DNA of 13,825 nucleotides. It comes from an uncultured Oscillospiraceae bacterium (GTDB lineage Bacteria; Bacillota; Clostridia; Oscillospirales; Ruminococcaceae). Where the stretch lies: positions 1 through 13,825 of the forward strand of contig CAKSHG010000032.1 in the NCBI GenBank assembly GCA_934456315.1, written 5' to 3'. Within the stretch, counting starts at the first letter, position 1; each line of letters starts with the position of its first letter. Shown piece by piece: positions 6,012 through 12,805 of this stretch. The position numbers and the translations under genes are program-made. Under the pieces are notes generated by a model. The model was not told the DNA's origin and did not search any database. It worked only from the letters and a program-made list of their open reading frames with translations.

Positions 6012-8573
6012 ATGCCGGACACCAGCCGGATATACATTCCGAAACGCGTGAGCGCAATGCTCCGCGGGATATACACCAGCCGCGTGACGGTGGTGAGCGC
6101 CCCCGACGGCTGCGGGAAAACCACCCTGATACGGGAATTCATCGCGCGCACCCGCCCCTCCGGGATAGCGCTGCGGAACATCACCAGCGCGGCAAACACC
6201 GGAGAATGCTTCGCGCAGATATGCTCGATGATAGCCGGGAAGGAACTGCCCGAGCCGCTCTCCGACCAGGAGTACCTTGCGGCTTCCCGGGAATTCTCGG
6301 AAGCGCGCCCGGAAAAACCGCTGCTCATCGTAGTGGACTGCCCCTGCGCGGCGCGTACCGCGCTCGGGAACCTTCGCACCGCAAGGCTGCTGCGGGACTG
6401 CCGCTGCGCACGGTTCGTGTTCATTTCCGACTCGATGAAGCCCGCCTACCGGGAGCTTTCGCGGGAAATGGGATTCACGCTCATCGAACGCGACAGCCTT
6501 AGCATGAACATCTCCGAGATAATGGAGTACGCAGAGCGCTGCAGCGTCAGCATCAACGCAAGGGAAGCATACGCCGCCTGCCGCGGCTCGTTCCTGGGGA
6601 CGCGGCTGTGCATAATGCTGGCGCAGCGCGGCGAGGACATCGGCGGCCTGACGACGGAGGGGCGGCTTATCCGCGCCGTACTCAAGCCGCGCCCGTTAAG
6701 GCTGCACGGCGCCCTGACGGCTATCACTGCATTCACGGACCTGCCGGAGGAGTTCCTCGGCGACCTCGGCTCGTTCGCCGCCCTGACGGAATATTTCGGC
6801 AGCGGGCTGTTCACGCGGCAGGAAATTCTCGGCGAGCTTACCGGGCTTGGCGAAGCGATACACCTGCTGAATATCGACCGCCGCACCAGCACGGTGAAGC
6901 TCCACCCCATGCTGAAGCACTCCGCATACACGCTCTTCTTCAATTTTCCGCAGGCTGTCCAGCACGATATGCGCGTCTGCTTCGCGCGGCAGTACAACCG
7001 AATGGGCGACAGCTTTTCGGCGTTCCTGGAGTACTTCCTTGCGGGGGAATACGAGCTTGCCGCAGATGAGCGCGCCCGGAGACATATCACGTACTTCATG
7101 CTGATAAACTCCGCCAGGCTGCTCCAGCGCTTCGTTACGGAATGCCCGCTGTCCTGCAAGCAGGCTATCCCAAGGATAATGCGTATAAACGCGCTCCTCA
7201 TGCACACCTCGCTGAAGCCGCTGCTCCTTAACAGGTTCGACGAGATAATAAGCTGGGTAAGCTCCTCACCCGACCACACAGCCGCCGAGAAACAGCGCCT
7301 GATAAGCTACGCCTACGCCCTGAAAGCCAACGAGGACCTCTATACCCTCGACAAAATGGGCGCCAACATCAAGCGCGCCTACGACCTGTTCAAGATTCGC
7401 CGGGAATACGAAGCGCCGAAATTCCCCTGGACGATGTACGCTCCGTCGGTATTCTGCCTTGTCCACCGCCGGGGGCATTCCATGCAGACGGAAAACGAGC
7501 AGTTCACACGTTACCAGCACATGTATACTGAAATGCTGAACCACGGCAAGTACACGCAGATGATATTCACCGGAGAAATGAAGTACTACCAGGGCGACCT
7601 TACCGGCGGACTGGAGCTGCTCTCCGCCGCTGCGTCGTTCTGCTCGGTGAAGGAGCAGGGAGCCGCCCGCCTTGCGGCGCTGTACTGCTCGGCAAAATGC
7701 TGCCTATACCTCGGCAACTACAAGGGATTTTACGAAAAGCTGACCGATATCCACGCCACGGAGCGCGCTCACGTCAACGCCGAGGAGGGCGAGTGCGCCA
7801 AGCTGTGCCTAGGTCTGCTGCGGGGACTTCGCGGCGGCGGTTACGACGACATGTGGTACGCTATCTGCAGCGAGGAAAGCGACATGCTGTGCAACCGCTA
7901 CACGGCGCCGTACTTTGCGCTGGTGAAGGCACTGTACTTCCTGCGCACCGGGAAAAACGACATTCTGTCCGGTCACACGGAGCAGTTCATACTTGCGGCG
8001 GACACCGCCGGAAACGAGGCGGTCGGGATAGCGCTGCGGCTGTGCGCGGCGCAGGCTTCGCTGTCACTGGGCAGCTTCGAGCGTTCCTCGATGATAATGG
8101 GAAAAGCGCTTGACATTGCCATGCAGAACCGCATTCCGGCGGCGCTCGGCGAATTCTGCGCAGCGTTCCCGGAGCTGTTCTTACAGATGGAGCAGCTGCT
8201 GCCGGAAAAATACACCCATATCATCAGGGAAGCGGTACGTCTTGGAGGAGAATTCCGCCGTGGACTTGAAACAGTCCGCACCTACGAGATAACCTACATG
8301 ACGAGCATGCGCCGGGAAAGTTCATCGGAGCACTTTCTTGCGCCGCTGCAAAGCCTGCTTGATTCCCACGTCAGGCTCCGGGAGGAGCTGGGGCTGTCTG
8401 AATCCGCGTTCAAATACGCGGTGATGGCGGCGTCCGGCGCGGAAAACAAGGAGATATGCAAGCTTTTCAACGTATCCGAAAACAGCGTGAAAAGCAGCCT
8501 GAAACGAACCTTCGCAGCGCTCGGGGTAAAGAATCGCCGCGGTCTTGCCGGGATAGTTCCAACCATCAAGTGA
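6012..8573 (+). CDS. MalT/LuxR-type STAND transcriptional regulator
   Basis: Large one-component regulator of 853 residues. N-terminal STAND-type NTPase: Walker A SAPDGCGKTTL at about 29-39 and a Walker B-like PLLIVVDC at 103-110, which has one Asp where many STAND proteins have two. A long helical, repeat-like middle (about 350-780) is consistent with the TPR-like sensor superhelix of MalT. The C-terminus (about 795-853) is a LuxR/GerE helix-turn-helix: ENKEICKLFNVSENSVKSSL followed by ALGVKNRRG. Known MalT proteins bind a sugar and ATP, oligomerise and activate promoters. Lying 74 bases behind a GH36 gene on the same strand, this one may control alpha-galactoside genes; that is inference. 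AGAGGG sits about 7 bases before the ATG. Codon use is more mixed (CGG, GGG, AAA) than in the galactosidase, fitting a lowly expressed regulator. Confidence 0.85.
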   Translation: MPDTSRIYIPKRVSAMLRGIYTSRVTVVSAPDGCGKTTLIREFIARTRPSGIALRNITSAANTGECFAQICSMIAGKELPEPLSDQEYLAASREFSEARPEKPLLIVVDCPCAARTALGNLRTARLLRDCRCARFVFISDSMKPAYRELSREMGFTLIERDSLSMNISEIMEYAERCSVSINAREAYAACRGSFLGTRLCIMLAQRGEDIGGLTTEGRLIRAVLKPRPLRLHGALTAITAFTDLPEEFLGDLGSFAALTEYFGSGLFTRQEILGELTGLGEAIHLLNIDRRTSTVKLHPMLKHSAYTLFFNFPQAVQHDMRVCFARQYNRMGDSFSAFLEYFLAGEYELAADERARRHITYFMLINSARLLQRFVTECPLSCKQAIPRIMRINALLMHTSLKPLLLNRFDEIISWVSSSPDHTAAEKQRLISYAYALKANEDLYTLDKMGANIKRAYDLFKIRREYEAPKFPWTMYAPSVFCLVHRRGHSMQTENEQFTRYQHMYTEMLNHGKYTQMIFTGEMKYYQGDLTGGLELLSAAASFCSVKEQGAARLAALYCSAKCCLYLGNYKGFYEKLTDIHATERAHVNAEEGECAKLCLGLLRGLRGGGYDDMWYAICSEESDMLCNRYTAPYFALVKALYFLRTGKNDILSGHTEQFILAADTAGNEAVGIALRLCAAQASLSLGSFERSSMIMGKALDIAMQNRIPAALGEFCAAFPELFLQMEQLLPEKYTHIIREAVRLGGEFRRGLETVRTYEITYMTSMRRESSSEHFLAPLQSLLDSHVRLREELGLSESAFKYAVMAASGAENKEICKLFNVSENSVKSSLKRTFAALGVKNRRGLAGIVPTIK

Positions 8574-8590
8574 ATCCCGGAGCCGGAAAC

Positions 8591-8658
8591 GCTGTCTGCG
8601 TAGACAGCTGTGCGTCCGGAATGCATTCGGCGGGCGCCGCCGGAAGCGGCTCTGTTTT
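8591..8658 (+). terminator. Hairpin pair after the regulator gene, possible terminator
   Basis: GCTGTCT (8591-8597) pairs perfectly with AGACAGC (8602-8608) around a GCGT loop but has no U tract. A second stem, GCCGC (8636-8640) with GCGGC (8646-8650), is followed by TCTGTTTT. The pair could end the regulator transcript, but the second stem is only five pairs, so this is tentative. Confidence 0.4.
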
Positions 8659-8703
8659 CCCCCCATTCCGGCAAAATTGACCGTTTTAATACCCCGCCGG
8701 TTG

Positions 8704-8712
8704 TGTTATAAT
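8704..8712 (+). promoter_or_regulatory. Extended -10 promoter of the DUF308 gene
   Basis: TG-T-TATAAT at 8704-8712 is a perfect extended -10 element. The -35 position (8684-8689, TTTTAA) is poor; a better TTGACC at 8677-8682 is 24 bases away, too far. Transcription would start near 8719, and CCGGCTTTCCGG in the leader can form a small hairpin. Confidence 0.6.
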
Positions 8713-8762
8713 AGATTACAGAAAGCACCGGCTTTCCGGCGCACAACAATGGAGGGATTTCT

Positions 8763-9356
8763 ATGCGTTCTGTTTTACCAATGAGAGCAGCAAAGATAGG
8801 CTATATCGTGATGTCCGCGGCACTGTGCGTGCTCGGCGTACTTCTTATTTGTATCCCGGAGTTCTTCTCGGGGCTTCTCGGAGTTCTTATCGGTATCGTC
8901 CTGATAGTATTCGGCGCCGTAAGAATGGCGGGGTATTTTTCGAAGGATCTCTACCGGCTTGCGTTCCAGCACGACATCACGTCCGGGATAATCCTCATCG
9001 CGCTGGGCGTTATCATTCTGATAAACCCGGCCAGTCTGATGATATTCGTTTGTAGTGCTATGGGGCTGTTCCTGCTGATGGACGGCGTTATGAAGATACA
9101 GACTGCATTTGAAGCGAAGAAGTTCGGTCTGGGAACATGGTGGCTTATTTTCGCAATGGCTGTGCTCACCGGACTGATGGGGCTTGCGCTGATGTTAAGA
9201 CCCGGCGCAGGCAGTGAGCTGCTGATGATACTGCTCGGGATATCGATACTTTCCGAAGGTATCCTGAATCTCATCACGGCGATAACCGCCATCAAGATAA
9301 TCAAGCACCAGCGCCCTGACGTCATAGAGGGCGAGTGCGAAGAACACGACGAGTGA
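8763..9356 (+). CDS. DUF308 / HdeD-like six-helix membrane protein
   Basis: Integral membrane protein of 197 residues. Six hydrophobic helices can be seen at about 11-31, 34-54, 72-90, 92-112, 124-145 and 152-176, in three pairs. Repeated glycine-rich stretches with ILINPAS-like turns after helices are typical of DUF308/HdeD proteins. The tail is short, charged and acidic (ECEEHDE). In E. coli HdeD is linked to acid resistance; for the Firmicute relatives no function is established and I do not assign one. GGAGGG lies 6 bases before the ATG and the gene has its own extended -10 promoter, so it is probably a separate transcript from the upstream regulator. It converges with the araC-type gene on the other strand. 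Confidence 0.8.
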   Translation: MRSVLPMRAAKIGYIVMSAALCVLGVLLICIPEFFSGLLGVLIGIVLIVFGAVRMAGYFSKDLYRLAFQHDITSGIILIALGVIILINPASLMIFVCSAMGLFLLMDGVMKIQTAFEAKKFGLGTWWLIFAMAVLTGLMGLALMLRPGAGSELLMILLGISILSEGILNLITAITAIKIIKHQRPDVIEGECEEHDE

Positions 9357-9388
9357 TAAAACCAAAGGGCTGCAATGTGCAGCCCTTT
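9357..9388 (-). terminator. Perfect hairpin in the convergent gap, probable terminator of the araC-type gene
   Basis: AAAGGGCTGCA (9364-9374) and TGCAGCCCTTT (9378-9388) form 11 perfect pairs around a three-base loop. On the minus strand the stem is followed by GGTTTTA, giving a TTTGGTTTT tail. On the plus strand only the TTT within the stem is available, so minus-strand use is favoured, though it may act both ways. Confidence 0.65.
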
Positions 9389-9420
9389 CAGTCTGTCGAT
9401 AAAGGCACATCTGCGTCGTC

Positions 9421-9462
9421 AACGTCATTTCGGCAGGCAAAAAGCCTAGCCGAAATGGCGTT
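9421..9462. repeat. Long palindromic element in the convergent intergenic gap
   Basis: AACGTCATTTCGGC (9421-9434) pairs with GCCGAAATGGCGTT (9449-9462), 14 pairs with one G-U. Inside, AGGC (9435-9438) pairs with GCCT (9444-9447) around an AAAAA loop, with one bulged A (9448). Neither side has a U tract, so it is not an ordinary terminator. Its position between tail-to-tail genes resembles REP/MITE-type palindromes, but only one copy is present in this window. Confidence 0.7.
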
Positions 9463-9477
9463 TCCTAACATCAGTAC

Positions 9478-9508
9478 CTTTCTCAACAGCCTGGGAAAGA
9501 TGTTTTTT
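9478..9508 (+). terminator. Intrinsic terminator of the DUF308 gene transcript
   Basis: CTTTCTCA (9478-9485) pairs with TGGGAAAG (9492-9499), eight pairs with one G-U and a six-base loop, followed by ATGTTTTTT. It faces the plus strand and ends at the stop codon of the opposing araC-type gene. Confidence 0.65.
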
Positions 9509-10362
9509 CAATATGTCCCCCGATATTCGCTCGGAGAACTGCCGGAATATTTCCGGAATATCCTGCTGAAATAATTGGGGTCGCCAAAACCGCACCGCAT
9601 TGCGATCTCCGTCACTGAAAGCCCGCTTTCCCGCAGCATAGCCGACGCGTGCCGTATCCGAACGTCCAGCAGGTATCTCTGCGGGGTCATTCCATACGCC
9701 GCCGAGAACAGCCGGATAAAATGCCGCTGCGAATAATGCGAACGCTCTATGACCTCGCTGATGGAAACCGGTTCGGCATAGTTCGTTTCCATGAATGCCG
9801 CCGCGTCAGCCATTCCGGCGATCTCCCGGGGCTTTGTCGGGCAGTCGTACAGCCGCGAAAGCAGCACCGCAAGCTGCCGCACGCACGCAAGCACCATCGT
9901 GTTGCGCCCGGGAAGCTCGGAGGTGTATTCCGACTCCGCACGCTCTATCAGCGGCATTACCACCGCAAGGTCAGCGGGCGTGAGCTTCAGGCGGCTCTGA
10001 AAGTGCTGGGTGCTGTTATAATACGGCTCCAGCAGGAACAGCGCGTGGAATCCCGGGATCTTGCGGATATCCATATCCCCGGAAAACAGCATTTCCGGGC
10101 GGTACATTATGTTGCATATCCTTAATCCGTTGGTTTTGTCAAAGCCGTGGCTTATTCCGTTGCCTATGACGAACACATCGCCCTTGCTGATAACGCTGCG
10201 CTCGCCGTCCACTATGTGCTCCGCGCTGCCGTTGAGCACTGTCACCAGCTCGTAGAAATCCTCGTGCCCGTGGACGAACAGCGGCACGTCGTGCTCGCCG
10301 AACTGCACGAACAGCGGAAAACTCTTGTCATTCGTGAAGTAGCTTAGCTTCATGTCGTTCAT
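9508..10362 (-). CDS. AraC-family regulator with N-terminal cupin domain
   Basis: Transcription regulator of 284 residues. An N-terminal cupin-type sensor (about 25-80) shows HGHEDFYELVTVLNG followed by KGDVFVIGNGISHGF, as in RhaS/RhaR-like proteins that bind small sugars. The C-terminus carries the two AraC helix-turn-helix units: the first at about 198-245 (SISEVIERSHYSQRHFIRLF) and the second at about 247-282 (LSVTEIAMRCGFGDPNYFSR, then FRKYSGSSPSEYR). The open frame reaches 10425, but that extension crosses the hairpin after hisC; the start at 10362 has GGGAGGTG five bases upstream. It follows hisC on the same strand with a 67-base gap, so it could share its transcript. No obvious target operon is next to it, and the inducer is unknown. 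Confidence 0.9.
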   Translation of the reverse strand: MNDMKLSYFTNDKSFPLFVQFGEHDVPLFVHGHEDFYELVTVLNGSAEHIVDGERSVISKGDVFVIGNGISHGFDKTNGLRICNIMYRPEMLFSGDMDIRKIPGFHALFLLEPYYNSTQHFQSRLKLTPADLAVVMPLIERAESEYTSELPGRNTMVLACVRQLAVLLSRLYDCPTKPREIAGMADAAAFMETNYAEPVSISEVIERSHYSQRHFIRLFSAAYGMTPQRYLLDVRIRHASAMLRESGLSVTEIAMRCGFGDPNYFSRIFRKYSGSSPSEYRGTY

Positions 10363-10401
10363 TGCAGCACCTCCCGGATTTTCTGCTTTTTCATCGGTAA
10401 A

Positions 10402-10423
10402 GGGCGGAGTATCATCTCCGCCC
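10402..10423 (-). terminator. Hairpin after hisC, weak terminator candidate
   Basis: GGGCGGAG and CTCCGCCC form eight perfect pairs around a six-base loop, starting seven bases after the hisC stop. On the minus strand only TTTACC follows, so termination may be partial and the araC-type gene may be reached by read-through. Confidence 0.5.
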
Positions 10424-10429
10424 ATGTTT

Positions 10430-11482
10430 CTATTTTATGTAGTCCTTGAGCGCAGAGATGAGCGCGTCAATTTCCTCGTCGGTGCCTATCGTTATGCGCA
10501 GGCGGTTGTCGATACGCTTCCTGGAGAAATAGCGGACGTAGATATCCCGGGTCTTGAGGTACTCCTGGATATCCTTTGCGCGGTATTTCGGGTGCTCCGC
10601 GAACAGGAAGTTCGTGCTGCTGTCCGCAACGTCAAAGCCCATTCCGCGAAGCTCCGCGGTAAGGCGCCCGCGGGTCGCGATGACCTTCTGAACCGTGGCA
10701 GTGAAGTACTCCTCGTCCTCGACGGAGGCAACTCCCGCAGCGATAGCTACGCTGTCCAGCGGGTATGAATTGTAGCTGTCCTTGGCTGCGAACAGCGCAG
10801 AAATGATGTCCGTATTTCCAAGCGCGTAGCCGATACGCATTCCCGCCATGGAGCGCGACTTGGAGAAGGTCTGCACTACGACCAGGTTATCGTACTCCTT
10901 CAGCAGCGGCACCGAGGAAGTCCCGCCGAAATCAACGTAAGCCTCGTCGGAGATCACAACGCTGTCCGGATTTGCGTCCAGTATCTCGCGCATGAAGTCC
11001 AGTCCCCTGCCGATACTGGTGGGAGCGTTCGGATTTGCGATCACCACGCCGCCGTTGGGGCGGTCGTAATCAGCCGCGCTGATGTTGAAGCTGTCGTCCA
11101 CCGGGATAGTTTCGAACGGAATGCGCAGCATCTCGCACCACACCGGATAGAACGAGTAGGTGATATCCGGATAGATCACCGGCTTGTCCGAGTTGAAGAA
11201 CGCCCGGAAGCACAGCGCCAGTACGTCGTCGGAGCCGTTTCCGACAAACACATTCTCGCGCTTCAGCCCGAATCGCTTTGCGAGCGCGTCCGCAAGCGGC
11301 TTCGCGTTTGCATCGGGGTACTTCTTCAGGCTCCCGCCGCGGAACTGCTCTATCGCGCGGATAACTCCCGGAGCGGGAGGGTATGGATTCTCGTTCGCGT
11401 TGAGCTTGATGAAATCCGTCTTGTTCGGCTGCTCGCCCGCAACGTAGGGTTCTATCTTTATCAGGTTATCTCTCCAGCTCAT
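10430..11482 (-). CDS. hisC: Histidinol-phosphate aminotransferase
   Basis: PLP-dependent fold-type I aminotransferase of 350 residues. It converts imidazole acetol phosphate to histidinol phosphate; several HisC proteins also act on aromatic keto acids. Motifs: LNANENPYPP at about 27-36 (N-terminal substrate segment), NPNAPTS at 150-156, SDEAYVDF at 178-185, the Schiff-base Lys208 in TFSKSRSMAG, and NRLRITIGT at about 326-334 holding the carboxylate-binding arginine. The start at 11482 is chosen over 11518 because TAAGGAG ends about six bases before it and MSWRDNLIKIEPYV is the usual N-terminus. It stands alone, not in a his operon. No clear promoter lies between it and the zinc-ribbon gene; a terminator hairpin does. 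A role in phenylalanine/tyrosine synthesis is possible. Confidence 0.93.
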   Translation of the reverse strand: MSWRDNLIKIEPYVAGEQPNKTDFIKLNANENPYPPAPGVIRAIEQFRGGSLKKYPDANAKPLADALAKRFGLKRENVFVGNGSDDVLALCFRAFFNSDKPVIYPDITYSFYPVWCEMLRIPFETIPVDDSFNISAADYDRPNGGVVIANPNAPTSIGRGLDFMREILDANPDSVVISDEAYVDFGGTSSVPLLKEYDNLVVVQTFSKSRSMAGMRIGYALGNTDIISALFAAKDSYNSYPLDSVAIAAGVASVEDEEYFTATVQKVIATRGRLTAELRGMGFDVADSSTNFLFAEHPKYRAKDIQEYLKTRDIYVRYFSRKRIDNRLRITIGTDEEIDALISALKDYIK

Positions 11483-11494
11483 AGTTATCTCCTT

Positions 11495-11534
11495 AAACAA
11501 AATCAGGCGAACGACCATAGGTCCCCCGCCTGAT
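11495..11534 (-). terminator. Intrinsic terminator between the CD1247-type gene and hisC
   Basis: On the minus strand ATCAGGCG (11534-11527) pairs with CGCCTGAT (11509-11502); an inner GACC/GGTC stem closes an ATA-type loop (11523-11513). TTTTGTTT follows at once, and the hisC ribosome binding site AAGGAG starts at the end of that tract. Confidence 0.85.
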
Positions 11535-11551
11535 ATTCAGCTGATTACTGA

Positions 11552-11968
11552 TCACTCACCGTCTTCCTCGTCATCGAGGGAGAACTTGAGTTCTGCGCCG
11601 CAGTTCGGGCAGTCGATCTCGCCCTTTGCAGCCTGGTCGTAGTCGAAACGGATAGTGTTGCCGCAGGTGGGGCAGGTGGTTTCGTACATTTCGTCGAGGT
11701 CCTCGTCGAAATCGTCGTCCAGATCGTCCTCATCTTCGTCCTCGTCGTAGCCGTAAACGTCGTCCTCAAGGTCGGATACGCTCTCCTCAAGGTCGGTCAT
11801 TACGTCTGCAACGTCGTCAAGCTCTTCGTCGACCTCTGCGAGGTTCTCTGCCATTTCGCCGAGAACGTCGAGGATAGCGGAGATGACCTTGCCCTCGTTG
11901 GTGGAGTCGTCTACCTTCAGACCCTCTGCCAGACCCTTGATATAGGAAACCTTTTCACCGATCGTCAT
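11552..11968 (-). CDS. CD1247-type protein with C-terminal zinc ribbon, function unknown
   Basis: Protein of 138 residues in three parts. Residues 1-63 form a conserved helical domain, MTIGEKVSYIKGLAEGL onwards, which I recognise from Clostridia as the CD1247 N-terminal domain. Residues about 64-95 are an extremely acidic, Asp/Glu-dominated linker. Residues about 96-130 are a zinc ribbon with CPTCG (99-103) and CPNCG (120-124). No membrane segment or signal peptide is visible. The open frame extends to 12067, but that part is the structured intergenic region; the ATG at 11968 follows AAAGGA by nine bases and starts the conserved domain. It follows efp on the same strand, an order I recall from other Firmicutes. 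The ribbon and the efp link hint at a role around translation or transcription, but no function is established. Confidence 0.85.
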   Translation of the reverse strand: MTIGEKVSYIKGLAEGLKVDDSTNEGKVISAILDVLGEMAENLAEVDEELDDVADVMTDLEESVSDLEDDVYGYDEDEDEDDLDDDFDEDLDEMYETTCPTCGNTIRFDYDQAAKGEIDCPNCGAELKFSLDDEEDGE

Positions 11969-12076
11969 AATTATCATTCCTTTCGTCATTCGGGTGCTTT
12001 CGCACCTCCCGGCGCATGCCGTCCGGGTACTCCTGCACCTTGTCGCTCCAAAGAAACTATATGGCACTGAAACGTA
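11969..12076 (-). other. Structured intergenic leader before the CD1247-type gene
   Basis: A 108-base gap with strong predicted structure. On the minus strand GGTGC-GAAA-GCACC (12006-11993) is a perfect hairpin with a GNRA tetraloop, preceded by CCCGG/CCGGG (12027-12008), which has an alternative inner GGC/GCC pairing. No U tract follows either stem and no good promoter is visible. It could be a processed intercistronic region or a cis-regulatory RNA; I do not recognise a known riboswitch class. Confidence 0.5.
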
Positions 12077-12637
12077 TTACTTTACACGCTCCATGTACTC
12101 ACCAGTTCTGGTGTCGATACGGATAACTTCGCCCTCGTTGATGAACAGCGGAACACGGATCTCTGCGCCGGTTTCCAGTGTAGCGGGCTTGGTAGCGTTT
12201 GTAGCTGTGTTGCCTGCGAAGCCGGGGTCGGTCTGGGTGATCTGGAGCTCAACGAAGTTCGGAGGCTCTACGCCGAATACCTTGCCCTTGTAGGACAGTA
12301 CCTTACATACCATGTTCTCCTTGACGAACTTGAAGTTGTCGCCAACGTCGGAAGCGTTTACGGGGATATCCTCGTAGGTTTCGGAATCCATGAAGTGATA
12401 GAGCTCGCCGTCAGAGTAGGTGTACTCCATATCCTTTCTCTCAACGTAAGCGGTGGGGAACTTTGCGGTAGGGTTGTAGGTCTTTTCTACAACGGAGCCG
12501 GTGATAACGTTTCTCACCTTTGTTCTTACGAACGCTGCACCCTTACCGGGCTTAACGTGCTGGAACTCGATGATCTGCATTACGTTGCCGTCTTCCTCGA
12601 ATGTCATGCCGTTTCTGAAATCTCCTGCTGTGATCAT
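12077..12637 (-). CDS. efp: Translation elongation factor P
   Basis: EF-P of 186 residues, which binds between the P and E sites of the ribosome and relieves stalling at consecutive prolines. The three beta-barrel domains are present: KOW-like domain I (about 1-63), OB domain II (about 67-125) and domain III (about 130-186, ending in [14 protein letters not shown]). The domain I loop [14 protein letters not shown] places Lys32 at the tip, the residue modified in many bacteria; the type of modification cannot be read from the sequence and no modification gene is in view. GGAGG lies nine bases before the ATG. Transcription probably starts at the promoter near 12751-12779. It sits just downstream of a proline-bond peptidase, a frequent neighbour. 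Confidence 0.97.
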   Translation of the reverse strand: MITAGDFRNGMTFEEDGNVMQIIEFQHVKPGKGAAFVRTKVRNVITGSVVEKTYNPTAKFPTAYVERKDMEYTYSDGELYHFMDSETYEDIPVNASDVGDNFKFVKENMVCKVLSYKGKVFGVEPPNFVELQITQTDPGFAGNTATNATKPATLETGAEIRVPLFINEGEVIRIDTRTGEYMERVK

Positions 12638-12744
12638 AGTAGGGAACCTCCAAATTTTTATTAATTATTGCGGCGCTTTCTAATCACCTGCGCCGGTTAT
12701 CCGGAGGACCCAGTTTCTGTAAAGCCCGTCCGTATAATTCTATC
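12638..12744 (-). promoter_or_regulatory. 5' leader of efp with small hairpins
   Basis: The predicted transcript start near 12744 gives a leader of about 107 bases. It contains CCGG-ATAA-CCGG and a larger CGGCGC/GCGCCG stem around a 13-base loop, then an A/T-rich run up to the GGAGG. No U tract follows the stems. Nothing here matches a riboswitch I know. Confidence 0.4.
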
Positions 12745-12750
12745 TCTATT

Positions 12751-12779
12751 ATTTTACCCTATTTCACGCGATTTTTCAA
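12751..12779 (-). promoter_or_regulatory. Promoter of efp
   Basis: Minus-strand TTGAAA (12779-12774) and TAAAAT (12756-12751) with a 17-base spacer, in the only A/T-rich stretch between the peptidase and efp. It gives efp and probably the CD1247-type gene a transcript of their own. Confidence 0.7.
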
Positions 12780-12805
12780 GCCCTTTTTCGAAAAAAATAG
12801 AAAAA

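Noticed and set aside
6446..7279. A 277-codon minus-strand frame opposite the STAND regulator
   Set aside because: Antisense to a gene with a clear Walker A and LuxR domain; low-complexity Ser/Arg composition and no start signal.
8677..8712. TTGACC with TATAAT as a conventional promoter for the DUF308 gene
   Set aside because: The spacer is 24 bases, too long for a standard -35/-10 pair; the extended -10 alone is the better reading.
12021..12027. Resemblance of CCGGACGG to a guanidine-type riboswitch element
   Set aside because: Only a few bases match and the remaining conserved elements and a guanidine-related downstream gene are missing.
11969..12067. N-terminal extension of the CD1247-type protein
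   Set aside because: The conserved domain starts at 11968 with its own ribosome binding site; the extension is Arg/Cys/Thr-rich read-through of GC-rich hairpins.
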